Assembly: GCF_004115215.2 (NCBI RefSeq)
Contig: NC_041743.1
Span: 41,526,305-41,590,304, forward strand
Direction: 5' to 3'
Origin: Ornithorhynchus anatinus
Lineage: Eukaryota > Chordata > Mammalia > Monotremata > Ornithorhynchidae
DNA length: 64,000 nucleotides
The translations under genes and the position numbers were made by a program. The notes under the pieces are model-generated. The model did not search any database. It was not told where the DNA came from and saw only the letters and a program-made list of their open reading frames with translations. Shown here piece by piece: positions 1 to 15,608 of the stretch (position 1 is the stretch's first letter; every line of letters begins with the position of its first letter).

Positions 1-95
1 AAATAAATAGGGTAATAAATAATATATACACATGAGCACCGTGCTGAGGGGAGGGAGAAGAGCAGAGGGTGGGAGGGGAGGGGAGCGGCGCCCCC
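1..95 (-). mobile_element. L2 3' fragment
   Basis: Matches the 3'UTR part of other L2 copies in the window (AAATAAATAGGGTAATAAA also occurs near 4960). It is cut by the window edge. Confidence 0.7.
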
Positions 96-149
96 CCCAT
101 CATCCCCATGGAAACGGCTCAGTGCCCCAGCCCCCCCATCATCTCCACC

Positions 150-705
150 GAATGGTAACAATAATAATCATAATGATGGTATTTGTTAAGCGCATACTAT
201 GTGCCAAGCGCTGCTCTAAGCATGGACAGCGAGACGAGGTGGTCAGGTTGTCCCACGGGAAGCTCCCAGGCTTCATCCCCATTTTAGAGAGGAGGTCCCT
301 GAGGCACAGAGAAGTGAAGCGGCTTGCCCAAGGTCACACGGCGGACAAGTGAAGCAGCGTGGCTCAGTGGAAGGAGCACGGGCTTTGGAGTCAGAGGTCA
401 TGGGTTTGAATCCCGGCTCGGCCACTTGTCAGCTGTGTGACTTTGGGCAAGTCACTTAACTTCTCGGTGCCTCAGTTACCTCACCTGTAAAATGGGGATT
501 CAGATTGTGAGCCCAAGTGGGACAACCTGATTCCCCTGTGTCTACCTCAGCGCTTAGAACAGTGCTCGGCACATAGTAAGCGCTTAAATACCAACATTAT
601 TATTATTATTAAGTGGCGGAGGTGGGATTTGAACCCATGTCCTCTGTCCACTTACTGTCTGCAAAGCAATGTACTAAACGGTGGAGAGGACGCTATAACG
701 GATGC
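150..705 (-). mobile_element. Mon-1 (-) interrupted by a Mon-1 (+)
   Basis: Host Mon-1 (-) at 150-351 resumes at 611 to about 705. The insert is a full forward Mon-1 at 352-610 ending in an ATT run. AAGTG is duplicated at 347-351 and 611-615. It lies in an IQCC intron. Confidence 0.85.
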
Positions 706-944
706 TTTCCCACCCCACAAAAAGCTTACAGTCCAGACCTCCGGGGGAAGGTTGGGATGGAGAAGTGGGACTTAGTGAGGCTCGAGCCCCCCACCCCAAT
801 TCTGCCAGACCTTGCCTCGGTCCCTCAGACCCTCCCCCTGCTCGCACCGGGGGATCATGACCCTGCCCGATCGGTCCCTTCCCTGACCCTGCCCGATCGG
901 TCCCTTCCCCCTCTGCGCCTCCTTCCCCTCCTCTGCTCCACCAG

Positions 945-2027
<1,083 letters not shown>

Positions 2028-2481
2028 GCCCGAGCCCCCCAACGCCTCTCCGCAGTAACCCGAGTGCAGCCCGGAGCGCGGTTGGCAGGAAGAGCGTCAG
2101 CCCGAGTGGAGAGGCCCTCTGCCCTTGTCAGTGAGCGCCCGCTCTCTCGGGCAATGCTGAGGAGGCCACTGACCCCCGGGAGCACCAGGGGGTTGGGGGC
2201 GGCTGAGGGGCTTGAGCGCGGCTGGGGGGCTTGAGCCTCATCCTCCCTTGGCTCCGGAACCCTGGCCGCCTCTGGGGCGGGGCGCAGGAGACCCCGGTCT
2301 TGTCCCGGGCAGCCGCTGGCCCCACGTTCCCAGAGGATGGAGCCCCCTGGGCCTTTGGCTTCCTGCGGGCACAGCTGGGAGGGGGTCTCCACGTGTGGGC
2401 TGGGGTCCTACTCCTCAGCTGGGGGATGGGGAACGGATACCAGGCTGGATGGGGCAGGCGGGTAAAGGCAGGTTCTGGGGA

Positions 2482-2487
2482 AATAAA
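2482..2487 (+). terminator. Polyadenylation signal of IQCC
   Basis: AATAAA 455 bases after the IQCC stop, followed by T/G-rich sequence. It lies upstream of the next repeat and of DCDC2B, so it fits the end of the IQCC transcript. Confidence 0.65.
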
Positions 2488-2688
2488 ACTTTCTCACCCA
2501 CTTTGGGACCTGCTGGATTTTCTTTCCCACGGCTGGGTGTCTCGCTGCTTCTTTGTCTGGCCGGGCTGGGCCAGGTGGTTGCGGGCAGGGCCAGATTTGG
2601 TTTTGCTCTTTCCTGATTGAGACGTCAAGGTTTTTCCTTCCTGCTTCCCTTCCACATCTCTCCTCCCCTCTCTCCCAACAGCACCTTT

Positions 2689-3165
2689 CATTCATTCAAT
2701 AGTATTTATTGAGCGCTTACTATGTGCAGAGCACTGTACTAAGCGCTTGGGATGAACAAGTCGGCAACAGATAGAGACAGTCCCTGCCGTTTGACGGGCT
2801 TACAGTCTAATCGGGGGAGACGGACAGACAAGAACGATGGCACTAAACAGCGTCAAGGGGAAGAACATCTCGTAAAAACAATGGCAACTAAATAGAATCA
2901 AGGCGATGTACAATTCATTAACAAATGTACAATTCATTAGAGCCCCTCCTCAGTTTTCCTTGCATGGGGTGGGAATGATATGAATTACAGTGTTATTTGT
3001 TAAGCACTTCCTTGTGTCAGGCCTTGTACTAAACACGGGTAGATACAAAGTAATCACGTTTGATACGGTCCCTGTCCCACAAGGGGCTCACTAAGTGCAG
3101 GGAAGAACAGGTATTGAATCTCTGTTTTACACGTGAAGAAACTAAGGCACAGAGAATGAAGGCCT
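2689..3165 (-). mobile_element. L2 3' end and older MIR/Mon-1 copy
   Basis: L2 (-) 2689-2945, with 2689-2804 identical to 35686-35801. A diverged MIR/Mon-1 (-) follows at about 2985-3165. Confidence 0.8.
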
Positions 3166-3781
3166 TTCCTCTTCTCCGGGCTTCTGTCCACTCCTGTCCC
3201 TCCTGCTGCCTCTCAGTAAACTATACAGATGAGCCGTCCCGCCGGACCCTTAGAAGGGAGAATGTGGGCAGGACTTTGGATGGCCCATCCCTCAGCCGGG
3301 AAAGAGAGTACCGTTGCCCCTGTCGGAAACAGAACCTGGGTCAGATGGGGACTCGGTGATGATCTTGTGGTTCTGTATGTATGTTTCAGCTACCTCTCTT
3401 TGTGTCTGTCGGTCCTCACTTGCACGTCTGCATCATCAGCCTGTCAGTTCCCCAAGGGCAGACTCTCCGTCTTGTCCTGCTTCTCAAAGCCAGGCCCAAC
3501 TTGGAGCGGTTTTTAGCGGGTGACCACTTCTCCTCTCGGGCACTCATTTCCTTTTCCTTCCCACCCTCAACTTCCCGTCCCACAGCCCGGCCCAGGGGCC
3601 CACGGTAACAGCAGGGTGACTGGCTCCAGTCCCCGTCCTCAGCCGTCTGGGCTCTTGATTGACACGGCTCCGGCCCGCCCAGCTCCCTCCTTGCCTGCAG
3701 CCAAGGCAACCACAGAGTCCCTGGAGGCTGGCGGCGGCGCAGGTTAGCCCAGGGAGCCCCTGCCAGCTCACCCCGGTCACC

Positions 3782-6700
3782 ATGCCTTCCAACTTTGTGA
3801 CACCAGCGGCCAAGAGGGTGGTCATCTACCGAAACGGGGACCCCTTCTTCCGGGGCCGGCGGTTTGTGGTGAACCCACGCCGGGTCCTGACCTTTGAGGC
3901 TTTCCTGGCCGAGGTCACCACCTCCGTGGGGTCCCCCACGGCCGTGCGGGCCCTGTACACCCCGCGACGCGGCCACCGCGTGACCGAGCTGGGGCAGCTG
4001 CAGGCCGGAGGCGGCTACGTGGCCGCCGGTTTTGAGCGCTTCAAGAGGCTTGAGTGAGTCTGGGGGGGTGAGGGGCGGTGGGGCTTGGTGTCTGGGCAGT
4101 GGGCCGTTCCGTACTTCCCACGTGCCCCACGTCCTCCCCATCGCTTCCCTACTGGGGGAGCGGGGGCACAGGCTGTTGCTTCCCTTCCTCCCCTTCCTCC
4201 TTCCCTCCTTCTTTTCCACACCCCTCCCTGGATTATGAGTGGCATCTCTGCCTCCCGTGCACTGAGAGTGGGAGCCAGCCCGTTGGCTCAGAGACGCTCC
4301 GGGCCCGGCCCGCGCCAGTCCGGTTCACAACCAGGCCTGAAAGAAACAAAGCTGCGGGCGAGCGGTTGTGCTGGGACACGTGAAGATCTGCCATCCCCTT
4401 CCTCCACCCCTCAGCCATGGGCCCTGCAGTGGGATGCTGCGGGGAAGGTGTGAGGTGCCGATGGAGAGCAGCACCTCCAGTCCGGTGGCCCGCCAGGCCA
4501 GCGGCAACTACCACCGATCGGCCTCGGGAAGTGAACCGTGGGCCGGTGGTGGGAGGCGGGTGTCGGATGCGAGCCGTGACCGGACCCCCATCTCTCCCAC
4601 CTCCAGCTATTTAAACCTGGGCGGGAAGCCTATCGGCGATGGGAGTGGTGGCCACGGCGGCCAGGTGAGCTCGAGACGGGTAAGAGGCTACTCCTCCCTC
4701 CCTCCCTCTCTCCTCCAGCCCTGCGGTCCTTGCCCGGGGAGGAGCTGACAGGGACTCCTTTCATTCATTCAATAGTATTTATTGAGTGCTTACTATGTGC
4801 AGAGCACTGGACTAAGCGCTTGGAACGTACAATTCGGCAACAGAGACAATCCCTGCCCATTGATGGGCTCACAGTCTAATCGGGGGAGACCGACGGACAA
4901 AAACAAGACAACTTAATCACGATAAATAGAATCAAGGGGGTGGACACCTCATTAACAAAATAAATAGGGTAATAAAAATGTATGCAAATGATCACCTTGC
5001 TGAGGAGAGGGGAAGGAGCAGAGGGAAAGGGGGAAAAGGAGGCCCAGGTGAGGGGAGGTGAAGGGGGGAGCAGAGGGAAAAGGGGAAGCTCAGTCTGGGA
5101 AGGCCTCTTGGAGGAGGTGAGCTCTCAATAGGGCTTTGAAGAGGGGAAGAGAGTTAGTTTGGCGGAGGTGAGGAGGGAGGGCATTCCAGGACAGCGGGAG
5201 GACGTGGGCCAGAGGTCCTGCCAGCCGGCCGGGCGCACAGAAGCCTCCCGGCCACAGGAAACATCATCCCGGCCCTGGAGACCTCTGCCTGACTTGGTGG
5301 GAAGGGGATGGGCGGAAAGAGCTTCAGGGGCCCCAGGCTGGTGACCAGAGCAGGGCTTTGGGCCTGGACTTGCACTAGCCTGCGTCCCTCCAACCCTGTG
5401 ATGGAGAGAGGGTGATCCCCTCACCCGCACCTCCCCCGAAGTCCTGGGCCCCGTCCCCCGGGGGCGACCCCTTCCCCTGCCCGTGTCGCTGACTCCGGTC
5501 CTTGGGCTGGGGGACTTGGGGAAGCAGAGCTACCCTCTCGGCCCCGGCCGGCCCAGCGGGTCCCGGCCGTGGAGGAGGCCGGCCGCGACGTCCTGCGCCA
5601 TCCAGTAAGTGCCACCGCCCCGGCCCGGGGGAAGGGGAGCGGGCGGCCGCCCCTCGCCCCGAAGCATCCCTGCTTCCCGACCCCCGGGGCCCTCTTCAAA
5701 CTCCGTCCCGCAGCGTTTTGGGGGTGGGGGAGGCAGGGGGAGAACCGGTGGTGGCCGGGGGCAGGGGCGGGGTGGGGGGTGGTGATGGTGATGGTGGTGT
5801 CTCCGCTGTCCCTCCGCCCTGTCTCTCTGTCTGTGTGTCGGTGTGTGTGTGTGTGTGTGTGTGTGTGCACCCCGCCGGGTGTGCAGCGTGTTCCGGAACG
5901 GCGACCTGCAGACCCCGGCCCTGCGCCTGCAACTGGCGCCGCCGCCCCCCGCCGCCCGCCGCCGCTGGGCGGCGCTGCTGAGCCGGCTGACCGCCCGGGC
6001 CGCCCTCCCCCGCGGAGCCGTGCGCAGGTCAGCGCCCCCTGGTGGCAGGCGCTGGGAAAGACGCGGCCTCCTTCGTCTCCCCGCGCGCCCCGGCCCCGTT
6101 TTCCTGCTCCTTGATAATAATAATGTTGGTATTTGTTAAGCGCTTACTAGGTGCAGAGCTCTGTTCTAAGCGCTGGGGTAGAAACAGGGTCATCGGGTTG
6201 TCCCACGTGAGGCTCACGGTCTTCATCCCCCTTTTACAGATGAGGGAACTGAGGCCCAGAGAATGTTGGTATTTGTTAAGCGCTTACTAGGTGCAGAGCA
6301 CTGTTGTAAGCGCTGGGGTAGATACAGGGTCATCAGGTTGTCCCACGTGAGGCTCACAGTTAATCCCCATTTTACAGATGAGGGAACTGAGGCACAGAGA
6401 AGTGAAGTGACTCACTCACAGTCACCCAGCTGACAAGGGGCAGAGCCAGGATCGAACCCATGACCTCTGACTCCCAAGCCCAGGCTCTTTCCACTGAGCC
6501 CCGCTGCTTTTCTCAGCCTTGGGGCCGCAGGGAGGAGGAGGAGGGCATGGGGGTCTCAGCACCTGAGGAGCGGGACTTGGGGACGACAGACCTCTCTTCC
6601 CTCCCCCGTTCAAAGCCCTGCTGAGCTTTCCCTTTTCCCTCTGCTCCCTCTCTGCTCCTTCCCCCTTCCCCTTCCCTCAGCTCAGCCCCCTCTTCCCTCT

Positions 6701-9247
6701 TCTCCTCATCCCCTCCCCTCAGCACTGTGCTCAAGTGTATGCAGAGAAGCAGCATGGCTCAGTGGAAAGAGCCCGGGCATGGGTTCGAATCCCGGCTCGG
6801 CCTCTGGTCAGCTGTGTGACTGTGAGCAAGTCACTTCACTTCTCTGGGCCTCGGTTCCCTCATCTGTAAAAGGGGGATGAAGACTGTGAGCCTCACGTGG
6901 GACAACCCGATGACCCTGTATCTCCCCCAGCGCTTAGAACCGTGCTCTGCACATAGTAAGCGCTTAACAAATACCAACATTATTATTGTATATATTTTTA
7001 TTACCCTCTTTATTTTGTTAAAGAGATGTTTACTCCCCTTGATTCTATTTGCGATGATGTTGTCTTGTTTTTGTCCATCTGTTTCCCCCGATTAGACTGG
7101 GAGCCCGTCATTGGGCAGGGATGGTCTCTGTTGCCGAATTGTATATTCCAAGCGCCTAGTACAGTGCTCTGCACACAGTAAGCACTCAATATATACGAAC
7201 AAATGGCAATCCTGGATCTCAGTTTCCTGGAAAGTCCCACACACCATTCCCCGCACTCCTAAAGGGCTCTGAGGCGGTTTCCTATGTTCTATCCCTCCTA
7301 TGCTCGCTAACTGGGAGCGTGGGTTTTCTGCTTGGGTCTCTGGCCCGTCCCTGCAGGGGACCCTCTTTCCTCTCTTCCCCCCACAGGCTCTGTACGCTGG
7401 CCGGGGTCCCGATCTCCGATGAGACGGCGCTCGTCAACGGAGACTACTACGTGGCCGTGGGAGAGGAGGAGTACCTGCCCCTGCCCTACTCTGAGATGCT
7501 GCTGCCTAGCCCTTCCCTGCCCCCAGGCCCCCGGTACCTGGGGCGGAGGGGTAGCGAGGCTGGACAGTGGGGAGCGGGGCGGGGGTTCAGAGAGGCTTGG
7601 CGCTGCTCCTGCCCTTTTGTGGGGTGGGAGTGGCCAGAGCCCCTGGTGCCCCCGATACAGAGGTGGAGGAAAGCTGACAGAGGTCCAGGAAGGTGGGCTA
7701 AACTTTGACTCTTCTTGCATTGCAGGCGCCAGCAAAGCCGGGTCCCCCGGGCACCCGCTCGGGGGGTAGGTGGGGCTGGGCTGAGGGGAAGACTAGGCCC
7801 CAGTGCTGAGCTGCTGGGCCCTTCCAAGCTGGGGAGGACTCCCACCCACGAGGAGGCAGGTCGAGGGGAGAGGCCTTGGAGTGACCCCAAGGTGTGACCC
7901 TCCCCGGTGGCCGGGCTCTCCGCATGAACCGCACCGTGCTCTGCGTGAGAACTCTCCAGTGTCCGTCAGGGTGGCCTCGGCAATTCCGCCCTTGCAGCTT
8001 TCCAGGGTCAGGGGAAGCGGGCTTAGGGCGATGAGGGCTGGCATCGTTCTTCCACCTAATGCCAGGCAGATTTGACTAAACTCCCAGTTGCCAGGCTCTA
8101 CCTAGCCCCGCAACACCAGTCTGAGGCAAACTAAGGCAGCTGGGACCGCAGGGTGGGCCCATCTCCACGGGAGCGGAGTATCAGCCAACTCTCTCTCCTC
8201 TCAGGTTAAAGGGAGGCAGGTTCGGCTCACTGGAGCAAGGGAGGTGGGCGGAGTTGGGGCCTCCCCTCTGTCATCCCGGTGCCGGCCCCGGGGGGAGCCA
8301 GGCCCAGGAGAGGACACGTCGACTTTCTATGCCAGGCCTGGTGGCATGGGACTCCAGGGGGGCAGACCCCTGCCTTCTGAGCCTGGTGAGCCCATCCTGC
8401 TGGATTCCCCAATGCCCTTGTTGAGGGTTGGCTGGGAGTGGGGTGTGAGCGGCACTGGACATCGGGGAGCTTATGGGCCACGGCTGGCATTCGGGTCTCT
8501 TCTCCCCCGGAGGGGCACCTTACTCTCTCTCTTTCCCTCTCATCTCCTGGCACTGCTCTGTGGGACCTGGTCCCTCACTGGAGTCTGGGACCCCCCCCCA
8601 CCTAGCCAGGGATGGGGGCGAAGAGTTGCTGGGAGGATGTTGGCACAGGAGAACCCATTCAACAGGGAGAGGGGAGATGGAGGGCTGGGGAAGACAGGTG
8701 GCAGGAGGCTGAAGGAGCAGAGCTTGGCATCAGAGAGGTGGGACGGCGTGGGGCACGGCCCTGACACCACTTCTTTCTGCGGCAGAAGGAAGCGTGTACA
8801 CAGCCAGAAATACGAGGAGGGAGGTCAGGGGTGCCCAGGAAGTGGTGGAGGACGAGGCTACGTGGACGGAGATTCCGCTGGACCAGGTTCGGGCCCTCTT
8901 TCCCCTCTTTGTCGCTCCCCCCACCCCCCAGGACCAAGTGGAGGTTCTCAGGGGCAGCAGCAGCGGAGGCTGCCATCCCACTGCCCGATCCCTGAGGGCT
9001 GGTGGCAGCAGTGCGTGCCCAGGGTGGGCAACTAGTCGGGTAGAGTCGGCCTCCTCCTCTGGCATCGCGGGCCCAGCTCGGTGGGCCAGAGGAAAGCCCC
9101 CACAGCCCAGTTCTGCCCCAGACTAGGGTGGGAGGGGGGGAGAAGAGGGCTGGGCTGGAGCTGAGGCGCTTCTTCTCCCACCAGATGGCGGCAGGGGCAG
9201 TGGACGAGGCCACCCCTCCGGAAGGCGAAGGGCCTGTTGGCCAGTGA
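3782..9247 (+). CDS. DCDC2B: DCDC2B, doublecortin domain-containing protein 2B
   Basis: Nine coding exons: 3782-4053, 4607-4664, 5528-5604, 5887-6027, 7387-7533, 7726-7765, 8205-8385, 8786-8886 and 9185-9247. All phases are compatible, giving 359 aa. Domain 1 (about residues 8-92) starts with [20 protein letters not shown] and ends [14 protein letters not shown]. Domain 2 starts at [18 protein letters not shown] and ends around [20 protein letters not shown]. These are tandem doublecortin folds, which bind microtubules in the DCX superfamily. The last third is low-complexity but keeps the family motifs TFYARP and [15 protein letters not shown]. Exon 3 has a poor pyrimidine tract and is chosen because it is the only acceptor keeping phase and yielding IHVFRNGD across the junction. 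The terminal exon is the least certain: the donor at 8887 is weak, and reading through it would end at 9126 instead. Confidence 0.87.
4759..5215 (-). mobile_element. L2 3' portion in DCDC2B intron 2
   Basis: Tail TTTCATTCATTCAATAGTAT through L2 3'UTR to GGACGTGGGCCAGAGGTC. Confidence 0.85.
5836..5870. repeat. (TG)n microsatellite just before DCDC2B exon 4
   Basis: About 17 TG units, one interrupted by TCGG, ending about 16 bases before the exon 4 acceptor at 5886. It makes up the region where the pyrimidine tract would lie. Confidence 0.9.
6032..6046 (-). promoter_or_regulatory. Consensus CTCF-like core at DCDC2B exon 4 donor
   Basis: GCGCCCCCTGGTGGC, whose reverse complement GCCACCAGGGGGCGC is the textbook vertebrate CTCF core. 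It begins four bases after the exon 4/intron junction. The sequence match is direct; occupancy is inferred. Confidence 0.6.
6113..7212. mobile_element. Mon-1 tandem pair, Mon-1 and L2 in DCDC2B intron 4
   Basis: Mon-1 (-) 3' half at 6113-6264, directly followed by a second near-complete Mon-1 (-) at 6265-6515 sharing the variant TACTAGGTGCAGAGC. Then come Mon-1 (+) 6749-6988 and an L2 3' end (+) 6989-7212. Confidence 0.85.
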
Positions 9248-11109
9248 CCAGGGCCAGTGACCACAGGGCTCATGGAATGGCCAAAGAGCCGGCTGGGGCC
9301 GGGCAGACCCCCTTGCCAAGAATCCCAGTGTCCAGTCCCAGTCTGGCCATGCTTTCACTGCTGTGGCCCTCAGTTTCCCTAGGAGCTCAGCTTCCTGCTA
9401 GGCGCCGACCCGTTCCCCCGTCCAGTTGGGCCACAGCCCTCGGCATCCCCACGGTCCCGCGGCCACCTTCCGCCTGGCTTCCTGTGTGCAGGGCCCCGGG
9501 AGGAAAGGCCTTGTCTCTGAAGCCCCGTTTCCTCTCCCACCCCCACCCACCGCCGGGTGCCCCACGCTGGAGACTGTGGGTTTCTATCTGACCTTCTGTC
9601 GGCCACCACTGTGACCTAGCCTGCAGAAAAGAATCAACAAAAACCTTTTGCCTGTGGTGGAGGAGGGGAATGGGGTCAGGCAGGCTTCCTCGGTGGATCT
9701 GAGGCTTTCATCCCCGGTAGGGGGGTGCACACCCGTCTCTGGGGCCCCTTACCCTTCGATGGGACTTTCCTTTCTCATGGGGCAGGTGCCCTGGGGTCAG
9801 AGCTACTGTGACGTGGCCCCACCTCCCCCAGCTGAGGGAAGACAGGGACTGGAAGACAACAGGGAGGTTCAAGGAAGCAGCTCCTCAAACCTTCATCCGG
9901 GACCCCTCCCCCCTCCATCACTAGGGTGGTCTTTGCCGTCTCCACCCCTCCAGGCCCCATCCCTGAGCTACCACACGAGTGGCCCACGCCCCCACTCCAC
10001 CGCAACCCCCGGCCCCCACCATCGGCTCCAGCGCTCTCCGGTCACATAGGATCCCCGAGTCGAGGGGGGCTACTGCCCGGGGCTTGCGGGCCCTCCTCTG
10101 CAAGCAGCCCCCAGACAGCCCAGGCCACTCTGATGGGGCATCCTCCCTCCCCGCCGCCGCCGGCCCTCCCCGGCAAGCCGTTTGTCCCTGCCTGCTTACC
10201 GAGCCGATCGTGAATGTCGCCTTAATCGTTGCAGCATTTATTGTTAGGTGTAAGCGCTTAGTACAGGGCTCTGAACACGGTAAATGCTCAATAAATACGA
10301 ACAGATGAATGAATGTGATGTTAGATTGGACACAGTCTCTTATCCCAGCGGGGGCTCACAGTCTAAGTAGGTGGGAGAATAGGTACTGACTCCCCATTTT
10401 GCAGATGAGGAAACTTAGGCCCAGAGAAAGGCGGTGGCTCGTCCGAGGTCCCCCAACAGGCAAGGGGCAGCATCGGGATTAGAACCCAGGACTTCGGACC
10501 CCCTCCACTAGTCTGGCTTCGCTGAAGGCTAAGCGTGCGCCAGGGCTGGGGCCTCTGAAGCTCCTCGAGGAGCTGCACCGGTGCGGCCATTTTGTCCGCG
10601 GGTTGACCCGCTCTCTCTCCTCAGCGGAAACAGCCCACGCCTCCCCTCCGTCCCGGGGCTGGCTTGGCCCGGGGCTGCGGCTGAGAAAACCCACTGATCT
10701 GCAGAGGCCTCCTGGGGCGGCTGGCACCTGCAGAGGGGGCCCCGGCCCCGGCCCCAGCCTCCCGAACCCCGCACCTGGCACCCCGACGCCCCCTCCTCTG
10801 ACACGCGGGCAAGACCGGCTCCCGAGGGGCCGGCGCCCTTGGGCCACGGAGGGACGGCAGTAGAGGCGAGTGTCGGCCGTGTTTGGTGGCGGCGGTGGCA
10901 ACAGCTCTGCCTGGGGCCTCAGTGAGTCACGGGGCTGGATGCGGGGACGGGGACGGGGGCGGGCGGGAGGCGGCGGCAGGCGGGGACCAGCTCGTGGCCA
11001 GGGGCCCTTTGGCTTTCCACCTTCACAAGGCCGTGGGGCCTTCGGCTTCCCGGCCCCGCTGGGGACCCCCGCCTGCTTCCCTGTAGCTCTGCGGGATTCC
11101 GGGCCACGG
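9248..11109. other. DCDC2B-TMEM234 convergent intergenic stretch
   Basis: This lies between the DCDC2B terminal exon and the TMEM234 stop codon, so both genes end into it. It holds an L2 3' end and MIR piece (10225-10515) and GC-rich unique sequence (10520-11100). ORFs here are GC-driven and overlap on both strands. No coding exon is supported. Confidence 0.6.
10225..10515. mobile_element. L2 3' end (+) and MIR (-)
   Basis: L2 end ending in GATGAATGAATG at 10225-10316, then a MIR-type copy at 10317-10515. Confidence 0.7.
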
Positions 11110-15419
<4,310 letters not shown>

Positions 15420-15608
15420 GGCAACCGGCGCGGCTTCGACTTCCGAGTCAGGCCGGACTCTGGCCCTCCCTTGCCCGTGACCCGGAAGCAGTTTCCGTGG
15501 CCGCCCCTTTCTGCCAGGCCGCACGTTGCCCGGCCCTTCCCGGGACCGGTCCCTGCTCCTGCTCCTCCTGCGTCTGCCGCCGCCGTCGCCGTCGCCGCCG
15601 CCGCCGCC
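15420..15608. promoter_or_regulatory. Shared head-to-head promoter of TMEM234 and EIF3I
   Basis: Only 189 bases separate the TMEM234 start codon (15419, minus) from the EIF3I start codon (15609, plus). The interval is GC- and CpG-rich, has no TATA box and contains no repeat. Two ETS-type sites face opposite ways: ACTTCCG at 15439-15445 and CCGGAAG at 15482-15488. ETS sites are typical of bidirectional housekeeping promoters. A pyrimidine run (CCCCTTTCTGCC, about 15504-15515) could be a TOP-like EIF3I start, which is only inferred. Confidence 0.75.

Larger units (their letters stand above)
2028..3781. other. IQCC 3'UTR and IQCC-DCDC2B intergenic stretch
   Basis: IQCC 3'UTR to about 2505, then an L2 3' end (2689-2945) and an old MIR/Mon-1 piece (2985-3165). 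The remaining 3170-3781 is GC-rich sequence before the DCDC2B start codon. I see no supported coding exon here. Confidence 0.6.

Noticed and set aside
352-430. tRNA gene-like sequence (GTGGCTCAGTGG...GGTTTGAATCCC)
   Set aside because: This is the tRNA-derived head of Mon-1 SINEs and recurs dozens of times with SINE bodies. No free-standing tRNA gene was found.
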